Positions 25,690 to 43,899 of a stretch of DNA of 64,000 nucleotides are shown here, in pieces. Position numbers and translations under genes: made by a program. The stretch's first letter is position 1. The number at the start of each line of letters is the position of its first letter. Source of the DNA: Ridgeia piscesae (lineage: Eukaryota; Annelida; Polychaeta; Sabellida; Siboglinidae); assembly GCA_025642075.2 (NCBI GenBank), contig JAODUO010001722.1:22501-86500 (forward strand). The letters run 5' to 3'. The notes below the pieces were generated by a model. That model did not search any database and had not been told where the DNA came from. It saw nothing but the letters and a program-made list of their open reading frames with translations.

Positions 25690-27033
25690 GTATACTGTAA
25701 TGTATCTGCGTTATTTCCATAGCAGCTCTGGGAATGAGCGCTGATGTCGCCGTTATTTCCAAAGCAGATCTGCGCGGGCGGGAACGTGTATGCACGTCCG
25801 GTTAGTGATCTGTTCAGCGATTACACGTCGACATACTAATGACTTCAGATAAACGCGACACTCTGAAATAATGTTATTCGTGATTTCGACGATCTTGGCG
25901 GGTAAATTGCGAACAAATTTATGTACTTTGGAAAAAAGCTTTACTTCCAGGATGAATATGCTGTCGAGATGGTGTGCAATTGTCTGTTGTACTCCCTATG
26001 GCAACCACAACGCTTACTCTTTTGGTTTTGTTGCGCCACATAGGTAAGGATATTGGCATTAACGAAGTCATTGCATTATCATCATCATCAATATTAATAG
26101 TATGGGCAATAGTAAGCCCCAGCTTTCTACAGTCTAGGTAAGAACACGTCAGAGACGGCCTGGTCGAAGTGCCAAAGACTAAGAGTGTATCGTGTGATTT
26201 GTTGTTGTTAAATTAAACAGGTGGATGATTGTACGATTGCACAGTATGCCGCATGTGACGATGACCCTACTTGATCTACTAGCTTGAGGATGGATTCATC
26301 AATACGTATTCCAATCCACTGTATTGCACAGTAATGTGGTGTAATTTTGTGTCATATCAGCCATACGCTACTCATGTCAATGCAATGTTTAGGATGCGAA
26401 TGGATCATTATATCTCCATTCCCACCAGTCATGTATATGTCTTCAAATGGGGGTGGATATTAGCGCTGTTCCTACGGATTCACCTGATATGAAGTGACAT
26501 GCTTGCCACACAAATTACGTAATGCAATCTCCAGCTACGACAATCAAAATATCATAAATGTGCATTAGTACGTGTACCACTCGCCGTACGTCGCCACCAT
26601 GGCGATTTATTTCCCGGGATACAAATCATCATCCAGTCACACGTAATGCTAGACTTCGTAACGATGTGCACTTGTATACAACCCCTAAACCAAATAGGCG
26701 CTATTTGACAGCGGAGTGTAAGCATGGTTTTTGTGTGATTATTCACAGTCCTAAGTCCATTGTCGTGCCGGTCGGCACACGTCCTGGTTCACTGCCGCGA
26801 GTGGGACAGACACGGGTCGCTGTTGTCGCTGCTTAAAACTAAACAAATAAAACAGTGGGCTGGAAGTAGTCTAGGATGCGTATGCTTCATGTGTGTGCTT
26901 CTGTAATAACAAACTACTGTAATATACGCCTCATGCAACAACTATTTAAGTATTAAAACCACAAGATAAACAGAGGCACGCTTCGCACAGCATTTGCACA
27001 CACACACGGCACACACACACTACGCACACACCA

Positions 27034-27083
<50 letters not shown>

Positions 27084-27214
27084 CACACATACACACACAC
27101 ATCCATCTACAAACATACGTAGACATTTCTCATACGTGTGCGCAACCGCACAGCATTTTGCTATCACAGGCACACACACATACGCACAATGCATACATAT
27201 ATTACTGATATTCA

Positions 27215-27287
<73 letters not shown>

Positions 27288-27339
27288 ACAAATACTTTGT
27301 TGCAGATATTTTGATAGCGATTCCATATTACGGTATATT

Positions 27340-27432
<93 letters not shown>

Positions 27433-27847
27433 TAGTAAATGGTAAGGTCGTATAAGCAAAATGTCATACTTCTTTGTGAATTTGACTGCCGTACCTTGGG
27501 CGTATAATTATGTAATCCATAAACCTCACATCTTTATTTAACTTAGTGAGCTAATAGTTAAATTAAGCGATCTATCTACAGAAATAGGCATAATGTCAAA
27601 GTAAACTTCATTTTAAATATTTGTCAATGAAGAAATACAAAAACAAGACGGCATAACGTGCAAATATATAAACAGACATATAAACAGTTGTCCATGATCC
27701 ATTTGCAAAGGTCCATTAGCAAATAATCTAACAATATACTATAGTATTTTCATATTAGTATTATCATATATTTATATCATTCAAGGTATAAGTCTGGGCT
27801 AAACGAGATGATCCCATTTTGCCCGCATATATATCATATACTATATA

Positions 27848-27917
<70 letters not shown>

Positions 27918-28200
27918 TCATTTACAACCAAACACGAACACAAAACACAAAAGCACATGCACACCGACTAGTAACACAGTGTTCTGATGTTAGTGTTACG
28001 TAACTCGTTTTACTTCCTTTGAATTTGGAATACTTTGACAGCTGACAGCTCTACGCAATCACTGATTATTGGAAGACACAGAGCAATTCCTACCCACACC
28101 CAAACCATCATTCAGAGAACTGGAACTGGAAGTCCGGGTAGCAGACAGTCGCAGACTCGTGGACTTTGCACGTAAGATAAAGATAATTATAGAAAATTAT
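25690..28200. other. Intergenic, microsatellite-rich, no gene seen
   Basis: Contains (CA)n at about 26998-27082 and long (TA)n tracts at about 27218-27285, 27345-27425 and 27852-27917. No coding exon was recognised between the divergent first exons of the two C4-like genes (25147 minus and 28294 plus), so promoters for both should lie in this interval. Confidence 0.6.
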
Positions 28201-28293
28201 CCGCTGTTGTAACAACGTTTCACATAACACTATCTCACACAGTTATATGCCGTGAATACTCGCACATATGTGTGCGAACGTCGAGACGATACC

Positions 28294-34137
<5,844 letters not shown>

Positions 34138-34430
34138 CTCACCCACGAGCGCTCGCATGTGTCTTCTCTACTAAGTAGTTTCTCCATTCGCGTTCATATG
34201 TGTCTTCTCTACTAAGTAGTTTCTCCTTGCCATTTTTCCTCTCTACTACGTAATTCATCCACGAGTGCTCGCGTTTGGCGTCTGTACTACGTCATTCGTC
34301 AATGAGCGCCCGCGTGTGGTGTCTGTACTACGTCATTCGTCAATGAGCCCCTCGCGTGTGGCGTCTGTACTTAGTCGTTCGTCAATGAACGCCCGCGTGC
34401 GTCGGCTGTTTGTATTAAGTGATTCCACTA
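34138..34430. repeat. Decayed 41-bp repeat, about seven units, after the intact gene
   Basis: Units of the type GCGCTCGCATGTGTCTTCTC followed by TACTAAGTAGTTTCTCC repeat with heavy divergence directly after the stop codon. They are related to the satellites at 15384 and 20640. They would form part of the 3' untranslated region. Confidence 0.8.
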
Positions 34431-35225
34431 TAAGCGTATGGCCCCTAGCACACACCTTGTTCAATGGCTATATTGATAACGCTACTGACGACATATTTAG
34501 AAAGTAGCCAATAGTTCTTACCTGGCAAACATACAACCAGATATTCAGAGTCACTTTCACATTTCAACAATAGTAGTATAAAATAATATGACATAACACC
34601 CCATCATACTTCATTTCATTGGTATTGAGAACATACAATTACATGGTGTTGTTCCATAATACATGCAAATATCCCTTAGGATTTGACAATCGCTATATCA
34701 GTAATTTAGACAGATTGACATACATTTTAGTATATGCTTTAGTAACATTTAGTAATAACATATTGGCATCATATAGATATTGCTAAACACAGGTCATGGT
34801 TTTTGGTAATACAAAGTATAAACATATTGCCGCCTTCTGATGGTTCAGAACAAACTGTAAATCACTAAGCATAAATACTTTTACCATTGCAACACAAGCA
34901 AATGTTCTTGAAATGGGGCCAAAAACAACAGTGGCTCAACAGCTATCAGAGTCATTTGCTGATTTGCTTTTCTTTACTTTTGTAACTGGTTGAATTGTAT
35001 GTACTCGTTGATATGAATACGATGGATGAAGAAAAAACATGCTGTTTGTGTGAAGCATGATAAATATGAATGTATATGTCTATCACATATGTTGTTATTG
35101 CATAGTTACGTCTAATATCAGCAAAAACGCATGAATGTGATGCCCGTATATCAGAGTCAGCCTTCCCTTGTGTAGCACCCTGGGCCTAAATAAGTGCGTC
35201 TGTCCATCGGCTTCCATCCATCAAG

Positions 35226-36314
35226 ACTCCCGCTGCATGGACTCAAATAATGTACTGCGTTCAGAGTAATCGCCACTGAATGGTGGTCTAATGCAAATGG
35301 TGAGGTGCAACACTTCGGCGGAACATCAACTGTCGCATGGTTGGCATGGTATGCATTAGGGTGGCCAACACAATGAAATCAACCTCGCATACTGGCTAAA
35401 AATATGATATTGGGTAAAAAAAACAACTGTGCTAAAATTTCATAGAAATCCATTGAGAGAAAACGGCCTCTCAAAGCAAACAAAGTATATCGCATAGTGA
35501 TTCATTTTAAGAACTTAACATATTCTATCTTATGAACGTTTTTGTTGATTTGCGGTCATTGGGTCGTAGAACTGAACAAATTCAGCTTAACTGCGCAAAC
35601 GCAACTATGAGCAACTCTAAAAATCTAAGATGGCCACTGGTCAGATCTTCAAAAATATAGTTTACAAACTCTTTTCTTAGAATTATGTATAATACCGCTT
35701 TTATGGGTATTTGGGTATGTAGAATCCATTTCTGATGTACAATTTTACGTTCAATGTCAATATCAGATGCTGAAGCTCATGTGTAGGCGGCACTATTCAA
35801 TGATATAATGTTTAGTATATTATGCAGTTATCCGCCAGATGGCAGGTTCTACCGGGCTTGCTTGCTACTTCCAGTCCTGTTGGTCTGTTCTCGGATGAAG
35901 GAGAAAGGGCAGACCTAAACCTCCCCACATTTTAAAAGGAAACATAAGGCTTGGTGTTAGCAATTACTGGATCTGAGGCTGAGCCAGTTGGAAACAGTGT
36001 CACTGGTAATAATGTGGTGTAGTAGTCATTTCAAGATGACGGATTAAACATTGGAAACATTATTTCGCTCGGATGCAGCAATCTTGTGAGAATTCCCCGT
36101 CAACTTCACGAGTTTTATTTCGTCTAAACTGTCAAGTTGTACTTGTGCCTTCGGACGGAGGGGGCGCGTCGCGATCACAATATTACGAACAGGTGATACT
36201 TTAAATAAATCTTCTGTTCGTCAGCATTTAATACATATGCAAGAGGGTTATAATAAGGCGTCATTTCGAATGTTATCAGTTATACCCCAAATATTGCAAA
36301 CGCCAGTAAAAATG

Positions 36315-36374
<60 letters not shown>

Positions 36375-36595
36375 ATTATTGGCGGCAATTTTATATCTAC
36401 ATATGCAAGGCAGTTGTTAAACTGCCGGAACATTGTTTCATCAGTCGGAAACCAGAACTGTCGACAATTGTCTATTTGTATTTTTTCAATGAAGGTTTTA
36501 TTGAAATACGCAAACATTTCTAATTGCATCTAATTATATGTTATCATTCGCAGTGCAATTTGTGTAGCATCCTGCACTTAGCAAATTGTATGCAG
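35226..36595. other. Insertion in duplication copy B, no gene seen
   Basis: Present only in copy B relative to 14900-17280. It contains a (TA)n tract at 36317-36370. No terminal repeats or transposase were identified. Confidence 0.5.
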
Positions 36596-37030
36596 CCGTC
36601 ATAGCAATATTCACAGTTGGCTGTCCCACTAATCCATGAAAGAGTAATATATTCATAATCACACCACTGCTATTAGTAACAGTTTTCATTTCCAAGTGTG
36701 TTTGCTATATCACCAGATGTGAGACAGACAGACAGACTGTTTGTAAACGGCATAATCGTGTAATATATGACTTACAGCAGTCCTTGCTGAAACAATTCCC
36801 ATTTTCTTCCCATAACTGTCGCATCACGTTTACTCACTTCACATTTCAGATGTGCTAAATACATTACTCCATACTGCGACGTAATGATGATAACTTTTAC
36901 TAAAAACAAACGAAAAGGCTCATCTGTGTTACGTCGTGCCGATGGAGATCTTGTTTACCGTGAATGCTGTTGGGCCGGTTACACTTGGCGCCACCTGGCG
37001 AACATAGCCTGAAACTGAATTATAAACTCT

Positions 37031-38900
37031 ATTACTGACACTATAACATAAACGTACAAACACCAAGAAGGCACATGTATGTATATACAGAAGTTCAGGT
37101 TCAAGGTCAATATCTGAATACAAATAAGCAAATAGAAGTAATTACCAATAATGAACAGCAAGGCATGTCAGGCAACCTATGTATTTTTGTCCTGAAACAC
37201 CTACAGGGAGATACACAGACAACACATTGAATAAGATTAAATATATGCGAAAAAAAAAAATAAAGGTTAGATTTTTTAAACATACATATACAACACATCT
37301 ATCATGGAATATGCCATGCTAAACACTTAGTGAGTTAAATAGGGTCATCCTTGTTCGTCCCCATGCAACAGTCATACATCATCTTAGTCTTCATCTGCTA
37401 TCATCCTGTAGTCAGGAAAGTTGCTGCAATCAGATTTGTGGGATTTGCAGAGAGCAGTGCAGGGGGGTGTTCCTCTTGCATGAGCAGTGACCCTGGCAAG
37501 ATGTCTTGCAACCACATTTGATCAGTTCCAATACGGCTACTGGTGCTGGTTTTGTAGAGACACCGGACTGGGACATACTCGTCCCCAGAAAGCATCCATC
37601 CAGTTTCCTCTGGGTGTGGTGTTATATAGCTGTTGTCCCTCATGGCCGCAACGCCGATTCCTGGACTTGAATAGTTCCCAACGCAAAGGTGGTATGGTAG
37701 CTGCACCCCATAGCTGAATCCTGATCAAACTTCTCGATGGGCCGCACTTCTTCGGGCAGCTCACCGTGCACCAGCTCATGGCTTGTGAGCACCTCTTCGC
37801 CAAGGAGTTGGAAGGCAGAGACGATGGTGTCACCACTGGGCAAGGATAGGTACGAGGTGATCCAACTCTTCTTTGAATTGCCAAAACAATTTCCTCCCCA
37901 ATCTGCACCTGTGAAGTTATGGAAAGCAATAAGACCTTGACACTTCTCTCGGCCAATGACGCTCACACGCTCACGAGTGATGATCGATCGATACTTGTCG
38001 CCTTTTCCAGTGAGGAATTGTGCTTGGTGAATGCACCAAGTCGTTCATGATCCACAAGGTCCACGAGCAAGATCAGTACGTCAGTGTCAGGCGACCACAT
38101 ATTTATGCCTCTCACAGTGGAGTCACCGATGGCATCAATTACATGCAAAGGAACCATGGTGTCTGCCTCATCATGATTGCGAGTGGACATCGACTCAGCC
38201 AAGGAGTGGGGTTGATTTATCTGAACAGTGGTACCTTTCACGACGACCACCCATTTCTTCGACCCTTTGTATTCCTCCAGTACGACATTACCAAGAATGT
38301 TGGAGCGGACCGCCTTTTTCTTTGGGAGAGAGATCGATCAGCTCTTTGAGGATAATTTTAGCAATGTCCATCAAGTCATGGATTGCATATTCCATCGCCT
38401 TTCCCTGCGTTCTTCTGTTTCAGTGATTGAGGGATGTTACAGGAGTCAAATATGATGCGCTCCTCGTCGTACGGTTTCGCCATCTTTGTAATTCTCTTGA
38501 CAAAGGCATCCTTGAAATTGATGATTTTTTTCATACATTGAACTACACTCATGGAGAAGAGGTTGAACTAAATCATCATTGAGAATGTATCCCACTAAGT
38601 GTTCAACATGGCATGTTCCATGATAGATGTGTTGTATATGTATGTTTAAAGAATCTAACCTTTAACATTTTAATTTTCGCCCATATTTAATCTTATTCAA
38701 GGTGTTTTCTGTATGTATCCCTGTAGGTGTTTCAGGACAAAATGAAATAGGTTGCTTAACATGCAGTGCAGTTCATTATTAGAAATTATTTCTATATGCT
38801 TATTTGTATTCAGATTTTGACCTTGAACCAGAACTTCTGTATATACATACATGTGAGTTCTTGGTGTTTGTAAGTTTGTATTCTAGTATTATGCTGTAAT
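37031..38900. mobile_element. Element with about 310-bp terminal inverted repeats
   Basis: 37031-37337 matches the reverse complement of 38589-38900 nearly throughout. Shared landmarks are TACAAACACCAAGAA, ATGTATGTATATACAGAAGT, TCAAGGTCAA, TTTTGTCCTGAAACACCTAC, TTGAATAAGATTAAATAT, AAAGGTTAGATT and CACATCTATCATGGAA. Between the arms lies only the decayed gene at 37400-38534 (minus). The left border coincides with the point where duplication copy B loses similarity to copy A. No target duplication is obvious. The superfamily is not identified. Confidence 0.85.
37400..38534 (-). pseudogene. Decayed element gene, 'DEADT / SPDTDVLILL' family with Cys-rich C-terminus
   Basis: The minus-strand start near 38534 reads MKKIINFKDAFVKRITKMAK, then YDEERIIFDSCNIPQSLKQK. 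After a frameshift near 38400 come AIHDLMDIAKIILKELIDLS and, in the next frame, HDEADTMVPLHVIDAIGD and WSPDTDVLILLVDLVDHERL. A further shift gives GREKCQGLIAFHNFTGADW, PHPEETGWMLSGDEYVPV and a CXC-like end KCGCKTSCQGHCSCKR. The order matches a family of large uncharacterised proteins common in cnidarian, mollusc and fish genomes. Its function is not known to me; the acidic D/E motifs suggest a nuclease-like domain, which is inference. At least three frameshifts and a missing N-terminal half make it a pseudogene. Confidence 0.75.
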
Positions 38901-38904
38901 AAAA

Positions 38905-39509
38905 AATTGTAACATTACCTAATTGTTATAATTTAATTGTATTTAATGTTCATAATATGTTGACCTTTGTTTTGACCTTTCTGCATGACTTTCGACTTGA
39001 AACCAGTTAAAAATGACCTTTACCTTAACCTTTTTGCATGGCCTTGACTATTGACCTGAAACATAGTCCAGATTATCAGGCCTTTTTGAAAACCCTACAA
39101 TAGAGTCTAACATCATTGAAGTTGGTCAACTAGTTCCAGAGATATGCCATTTTCCACGAGTGACGGCGGCCATCTTGGATTTTGAGCCTTATAGGTCATA
39201 CCCAAATAAAGTCAAATCAATCACTATCTCACTTTGGGCATCCGATTCCTGCGGAACGTACATCCCAGTCTACACTATTATGCTTCCGTCCAAACGTAAG
39301 ACTTCGTAATAACTCGCCCTGCTTTCAGATTCACTGGTTAAGGCAAACCTCGACGTCTATTGTTTGGGGCCGATTCTACCTTCAGGGAGCAAGACACAAG
39401 AACGAGCCCAGGCACTGATGAAATGTAAAGTAACGATGTCTTTCCTTTGGTTGCCTTGTTACGCTGCCTACCTTTTACGAATTTATTTATAATGGTTGGT
39501 TTTTTTTTT

Positions 39510-39515
<6 letters not shown>
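38905..39515. other. Intergenic, no gene seen
   Basis: Contains repeated TGACCTT/ACCTTTGAC-like motifs (38960-39060) and GGCGGCCATCTTGGATTTTG, a phrase seen in interspersed repeats, but no element ends were resolved. Confidence 0.4.

Positions 39516-39576
<61 letters not shown>
39514..39576. repeat. (TA)n microsatellite
   Basis: Uninterrupted TA after a T10 run. Confidence 0.95.
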
Positions 39577-39580
<4 letters not shown>

Positions 39581-39843
39581 TAATGCCAAATTAAGAGTTA
39601 CATTTAAATATACATGCACCACTGTCTATAGCGAGGTACTCAGTCATACAACTCAGTGAGTTGTTTTCCAGTGATCTGTTATAAAACCTCCGCGTCCCGT
39701 GAAAACTATTCAAGGTGAGACATTTCTTCGCCGTATAACATTGTCGTTAATATTATCAGACATGCCACATTTGTGGGATGACAATCCGTATTTTTGACTT
39801 AAAATTCTGTAAAAATCCGTATCAATACGTATCACTAATCAGA

Positions 39844-40516
39844 TCTTCCAGTTAACTGGCCTAAGTTCTTAAAGCCTTTTCTAAACGTTTTTTCTTCACG
39901 TTTTATTCGGCGTTTTTTCGATATTTATGTGTTTGGATTGTTATTCTGTGTCACTCCCGCTAAAAAGAAGTCAGATATAATATTTGGTATTGTGTTTGTT
40001 TTATATTGTGTTTTATATCAATGTAATGCCGTCGGCGTCGAGTTGACGTAAATATAAGCCGATGTCACAAGGCGGGAGCAGTTAGCGCAGCCCAGACGCA
40101 TCGGGGCCTCAAAGCCAGGCTTTGTCAAAGTGTGCATTGCGAAGTCCAAATAAAACACAATTTGCCATATTTTATAAAGTTATTTATATTTAAAACAAAT
40201 ATATATGCATCATATAGAATGAAAATTAATGATGTAGACTTAATTTTCGGAACACATCCGCAAATCGCAAGACATCGCCTTTGCGGTCGTGATGCATCTG
40301 GGGAGCGCTAACTGCTCACGCCCAGTGACATCGGCTTATTTAGTTACGTCGACTCGACGACATTACATTGATCTAAAACACAATTAAAAAATATATATCT
40401 GACTTCTTTTTAGCGGGAGTGATGCAGAATGACATTCCAAACCAATACATATCGAAAAGACATGGTAAAACCTTTTTGAAAAGCTCTAATAATTTAGGCC
40501 AGTTAACTGGAAGATT
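39844..40516. mobile_element. Foldback (palindromic) element 1
   Basis: The left arm (39844 to about 40125) reads ATCTTCCAGTTAACTGGCCT, CACTCCCGCTAAAAAGAAGT, GTTGACGTAAATA and GCCGATGTCAC. The right arm (about 40270-40516) carries the same landmarks inverted. Only about 145 bases separate the arms, so a single strand could form a stem of some 250 bp. Confidence 0.85.
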
Positions 40517-40841
40517 TTATTTTATTTGTTTTATTTCACTTCAGCAACATTTTGAAATCAGAAATGCAGGCGATTCCGTTGAACTCAGCGCAGAGCTCCA
40601 TTTCCTGTACGCCTGTACTGCTTTTCATAACGATCACGTGCCTGCCACGTGCCCCGTTCCCACCCGTTGAGCCACCTGCCGCAGTTTAAAGAACTAAACT
40701 TTACTAGCGCGCCATCTATTACGCGCTACAATAAACTAATCGGTGGTTTAGTTCGTTCGTTTCGAATCGATTTACTTAGTAACTAACAGTAAACGATTAT
40801 TCCATTATACCGTATTGTTTTGTGACGCATACAAGGACATA

Positions 40842-41420
40842 ATGGCCGACTTCGATTAAGCTACTCGAGTTACCCGCGTAACCCCAACATGGTATCCGGT
40901 GTATCAGAATTTATACTGCGCGCGCAGTACTACGCGCGTTGTAGCGCTTACATTTTTTCCGGCGTTAGAAACGTTCCGGTTGACGTTTGTGCGCATGCGC
41001 GATATATGTAAAATGTGCAGCGAAAAGACAAAGCATTTATGATATAAATATTACGGGTTGTTCGTTAGGATGTATATAACCTCTCAGCAAAGGTATTTGT
41101 CGCAAATTAACACGAGGCAAATAAGTTTTGAAGCATATTTTGATAGCAAGTGTAAATCACGTGACTCTAGTGCTCCATAATCCGTGACAGTGATTGATAA
41201 AAAAACGTAATATTTTATTGCACTGAACGACATTTAAAGAAACTCGTCACAGTAATCATCACAGGAAAGTTAACGAACAGCTCGTGGCATTTATACCGAA
41301 ATGCTTTGTTGTTTCGCTGGACATTGATGATTTTACATTTATTGCGCATACGCAGAATCGTCAACCGGAACGTTTTTAACGACCGGAAACATGTAAGCGC
41401 GACAGCGTAATCCAACTGAA
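40842..41420. mobile_element. Foldback element 2, copy a
   Basis: Has its own inverted arms: GTAGCGCTTACATTTTTTCC and GTTCCGGTTGACG near 40952-40990 face CAACCGGAACGTTTTTAACG and ACATGTAAGCGCGACAGCG near 41358-41408. The arms include GCGCATGCGC and GTAAAATnnnnCAGCGAAA blocks. A second copy lies inverted at 42488-42932. Confidence 0.8.
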
Positions 41421-42487
41421 CAACGGTGATCGTGATCACGGACATAAACCTTTATGTTAATAAGTAAAATAAAATAAAGTAATCAGTTGTTTAGTGTGTA
41501 AATTGTGACGTTCATCTTTTTAATTTATAATTCATAGAATGTGGTGACTTTAATCCATATTCAAATGATTGTGTCGTGTAAGGTTTAATGAATTTATTGT
41601 GCAGTCGAGGCCTAAGTTTCCTATGCTCTTTCACTGTTAATGACGTCAGTTACTCGAGGGAATCCTCTGTAAACCGCGATAGGGCCTGTAAGTGGGTCAC
41701 GATACATGGCGAGACTCCGCGCGACTGGAATTGATTAGGGACTGGACACAAGAATAATATTCTAACGATGGATGACAGTTGTAGCTTCCGACTGATGAAT
41801 ACTACGAAAATCAGGTCTTAAATATATTGTGTTATATCAGTTCTTATCTTAAATGTCCGATTTAATATTGCATTTACCACACTACCATAGACATATAGTG
41901 ATTTACGTAGTGCAGATAATAAACACGATTTTAGGCCGTATGTGTCTTTTACGGGATTTGCATTTTACATTGGTATACGTTATGGTTTCGATAAGCACTT
42001 ATATGTGACAAGTTGTCTAAATGCACATAATCATAACACAAGTATACGTTTGCCCCAAACAGGTTGTTCTGCGCGAAAAATGGCACTCTTCATTATTAGT
42101 CAAGATCGCCAAACACAAGTACTTGCCGCTAATGCCATGGCAACCACCATAATAATCGATTAAAATTCATGATTTCCGTGATCATTGTCACCGGCAAAGT
42201 GTTCCATTGCTTCTGCTTGTAATAATCCTTCGGACAAAATAACTTAAACACGCTATTTGGGAACAGTTCGATTATTACAAACAAAAACAAAACAAAACAA
42301 AGTCCTATGGCTATGTGTTAACATGGAGAATGTGGATTTCCTGCCCCCAACTGCCGCCAGCCACGTTTTCGCGCGCGAGACTTACACGCCCTATTGCCTC
42401 GGGTAGCGGCCTAGAAGATTGACCTTGTTTATCTATGTCAAGAAGGGTCACGTGAGAAAGTGATCTTGGATGTTCGATTTTTCATTG

Positions 42488-42932
42488 TTTCTGCGCATGC
42501 GCAATAAATGTAAAATCATCAATGTCCAGCGAAACAACAAAGCATTTTCGATATAAATGCCACGGGCTGTTCGTTAACTCTCCTGTGATGATTACTGTGA
42601 AGAGTTTCTTAATATGTCGTTCAATGCAATAAATATTACGTTTTTTATAAACCACCGTCACGGATTATGGCGCACTATAAGTCACGTGATTTATGCTTGC
42701 TATCAAAATATGCTTCAAAACTTGTTTTCCTCGTGTTAATTTGCGACAAATAACTTTGCTGAGAGGTTATATACATCCATAGTATTTATCCCATAAATGC
42801 TTTGTCTTTTCGCTGCACATTGATGATTTTACATGTATTGTGCATGCGCAGAAACGTCAATCGGAACATTTATAACGCCGGAAAAATGTAAGCGCTACGG
42901 GCTACAGCGTAGCTCAAACGAAGTCGGCCAAT
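42488..42932. mobile_element. Foldback element 2, copy b, inverted and truncated
   Basis: The reverse complement follows copy a closely: GTATATAACCTCTCAGCAAA, GTTTTGAAGCATATTTTGAT, ATAATCCGTGACGGTGG and TTTGTTGTTTCGCTGGACAT. It lacks the outer terminus at its 42488 end and a stretch of about 60 bases present in copy a. Confidence 0.8.
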
Positions 42933-43059
42933 GTGGTTAAAAATAATTTCTCCACAAATTTAGATAGAATGCGTATACAAATTTAGTACAGCCGTATCAC
43001 TTAAAAATCGCCAAAATCCGTTTCGGATACGGGTAATCCGTATCATGTGGCAGGTCTGT

Positions 43060-43650
43060 ATTATGTTCTATAATTTTGTTATTCGACTTTGCACTTACGG
43101 AAAGCACCTGGCGGACAGTTCGCTCGCAAGAAGCACGTTTACCGGATGCCGATAGAGTGTAGCACTGTACGTGTCAGACGCCGGAGATATGTTTTGCAAT
43201 ATTATTGTTCGGCTGTTTCTGGTATCCTTATTCGTTTCGACACGTAAATGTAAAAAAAGATAGCAATACGCGCAACAAATGGCATGTTTCATTATTTGTG
43301 AATGACGGACAGAGAGATCAATACGTGAACTAGGAGTCGATACCCGGCATTTCAGAAAAAAGACGCGAACTCTAAGTCTGAATCACACCACAGGCGGCCT
43401 GTGCCGCGGACCACGTGATGTGAAAATTACGCTCATCCTGGCCAAGAGCATTTCGGATATTACGTCACCGTACGTCTGTATAACGCATCTCCATAGTAAT
43501 ATCGGCTACACGAACGGTAAGCTGCGCTCTTTTTTCCTCACGATTTTTATAGGTTTTTGCTTGCGAAACAAGTATAATTCAAGATAACTGACAGTGTGTA
43601 CAAGTGTCACAATACAAACTACTATTGTACTCATTATTTTGTTCTTTACT
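43060..43650. other. Intergenic, no gene recognised
   Basis: CpG-containing single-copy-looking DNA that may be upstream of the candidate exon at 43717. Confidence 0.35.
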
Positions 43651-43716
43651 TCAGTCTCAGGAAGACGGTTACAACTTAAAAGACGATCGACACTAAACTT
43701 CAATCTTAACTATTCA

Positions 43717-43827
43717 ATGGGCCGAGACCCTGCCCCTGGAAGAGCACAACGGAGGAGAAAATCATCGCAGACACAGGAGAAACGGGAACAGTCGGGGAAA
43801 TACGACAAAGAAATCGGGGAGAAACAG
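43717..43827 (+). CDS. Candidate first coding exon of an unrecognised gene
   Basis: An ATG at 43717 follows an acceptor-like TTCTTTACTTCAG (ending 43654) and opens 37 codons rich in Arg, Lys, Gln and Glu (MGRDPAPGRAQRRRKSSQ...). It stops exactly at a strong donor, CAG|GTCAGT. The protein is hydrophilic and disordered-looking. If read without splicing, the frame extends from 43594 to 43899 (101 residues) with a hydrophobic N-terminus (TIVLIILFFTSVSG). No downstream exon was recognised before or within the satellite, so this may be a gene whose intron holds the array, or no gene at all. Confidence 0.25.
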
Positions 43828-43899
43828 GTCAGTTGGATGTGTTCTGGTTACTGCTCCTTCGAAGGACACAGACGTCCCGTAAAATGTTTTTTAAAGTAA

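Larger units (their letters stand above)
39757..43058. mobile_element. Composite element with CAGAC(A/C)TGCCACAT ends
   Basis: The left end is CAGACATGCCACAT and the reverse complement of the right end is CAGACCTGCCACATGATACG. Both continue into AATCCGTAT-type subterminal repeats. TATTAT directly precedes the left end and directly follows the right end (a possible 6-base target duplication in AT-rich DNA). No transposase frame is present. Three foldback copies are nested within it. Confidence 0.55.

Noticed and set aside
26552..26836. Opposed frames of 64 and 92 residues
   Set aside because: No recognised family and no neighbouring exons; open by chance.
28252..28293. Upstream in-frame ATG as the start of the C4-like protein
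   Set aside because: It would put a charged stretch (NTRTYVCERRDDT) before the signal peptide; the ATG at 28294 has a better context and begins directly with the signal sequence.
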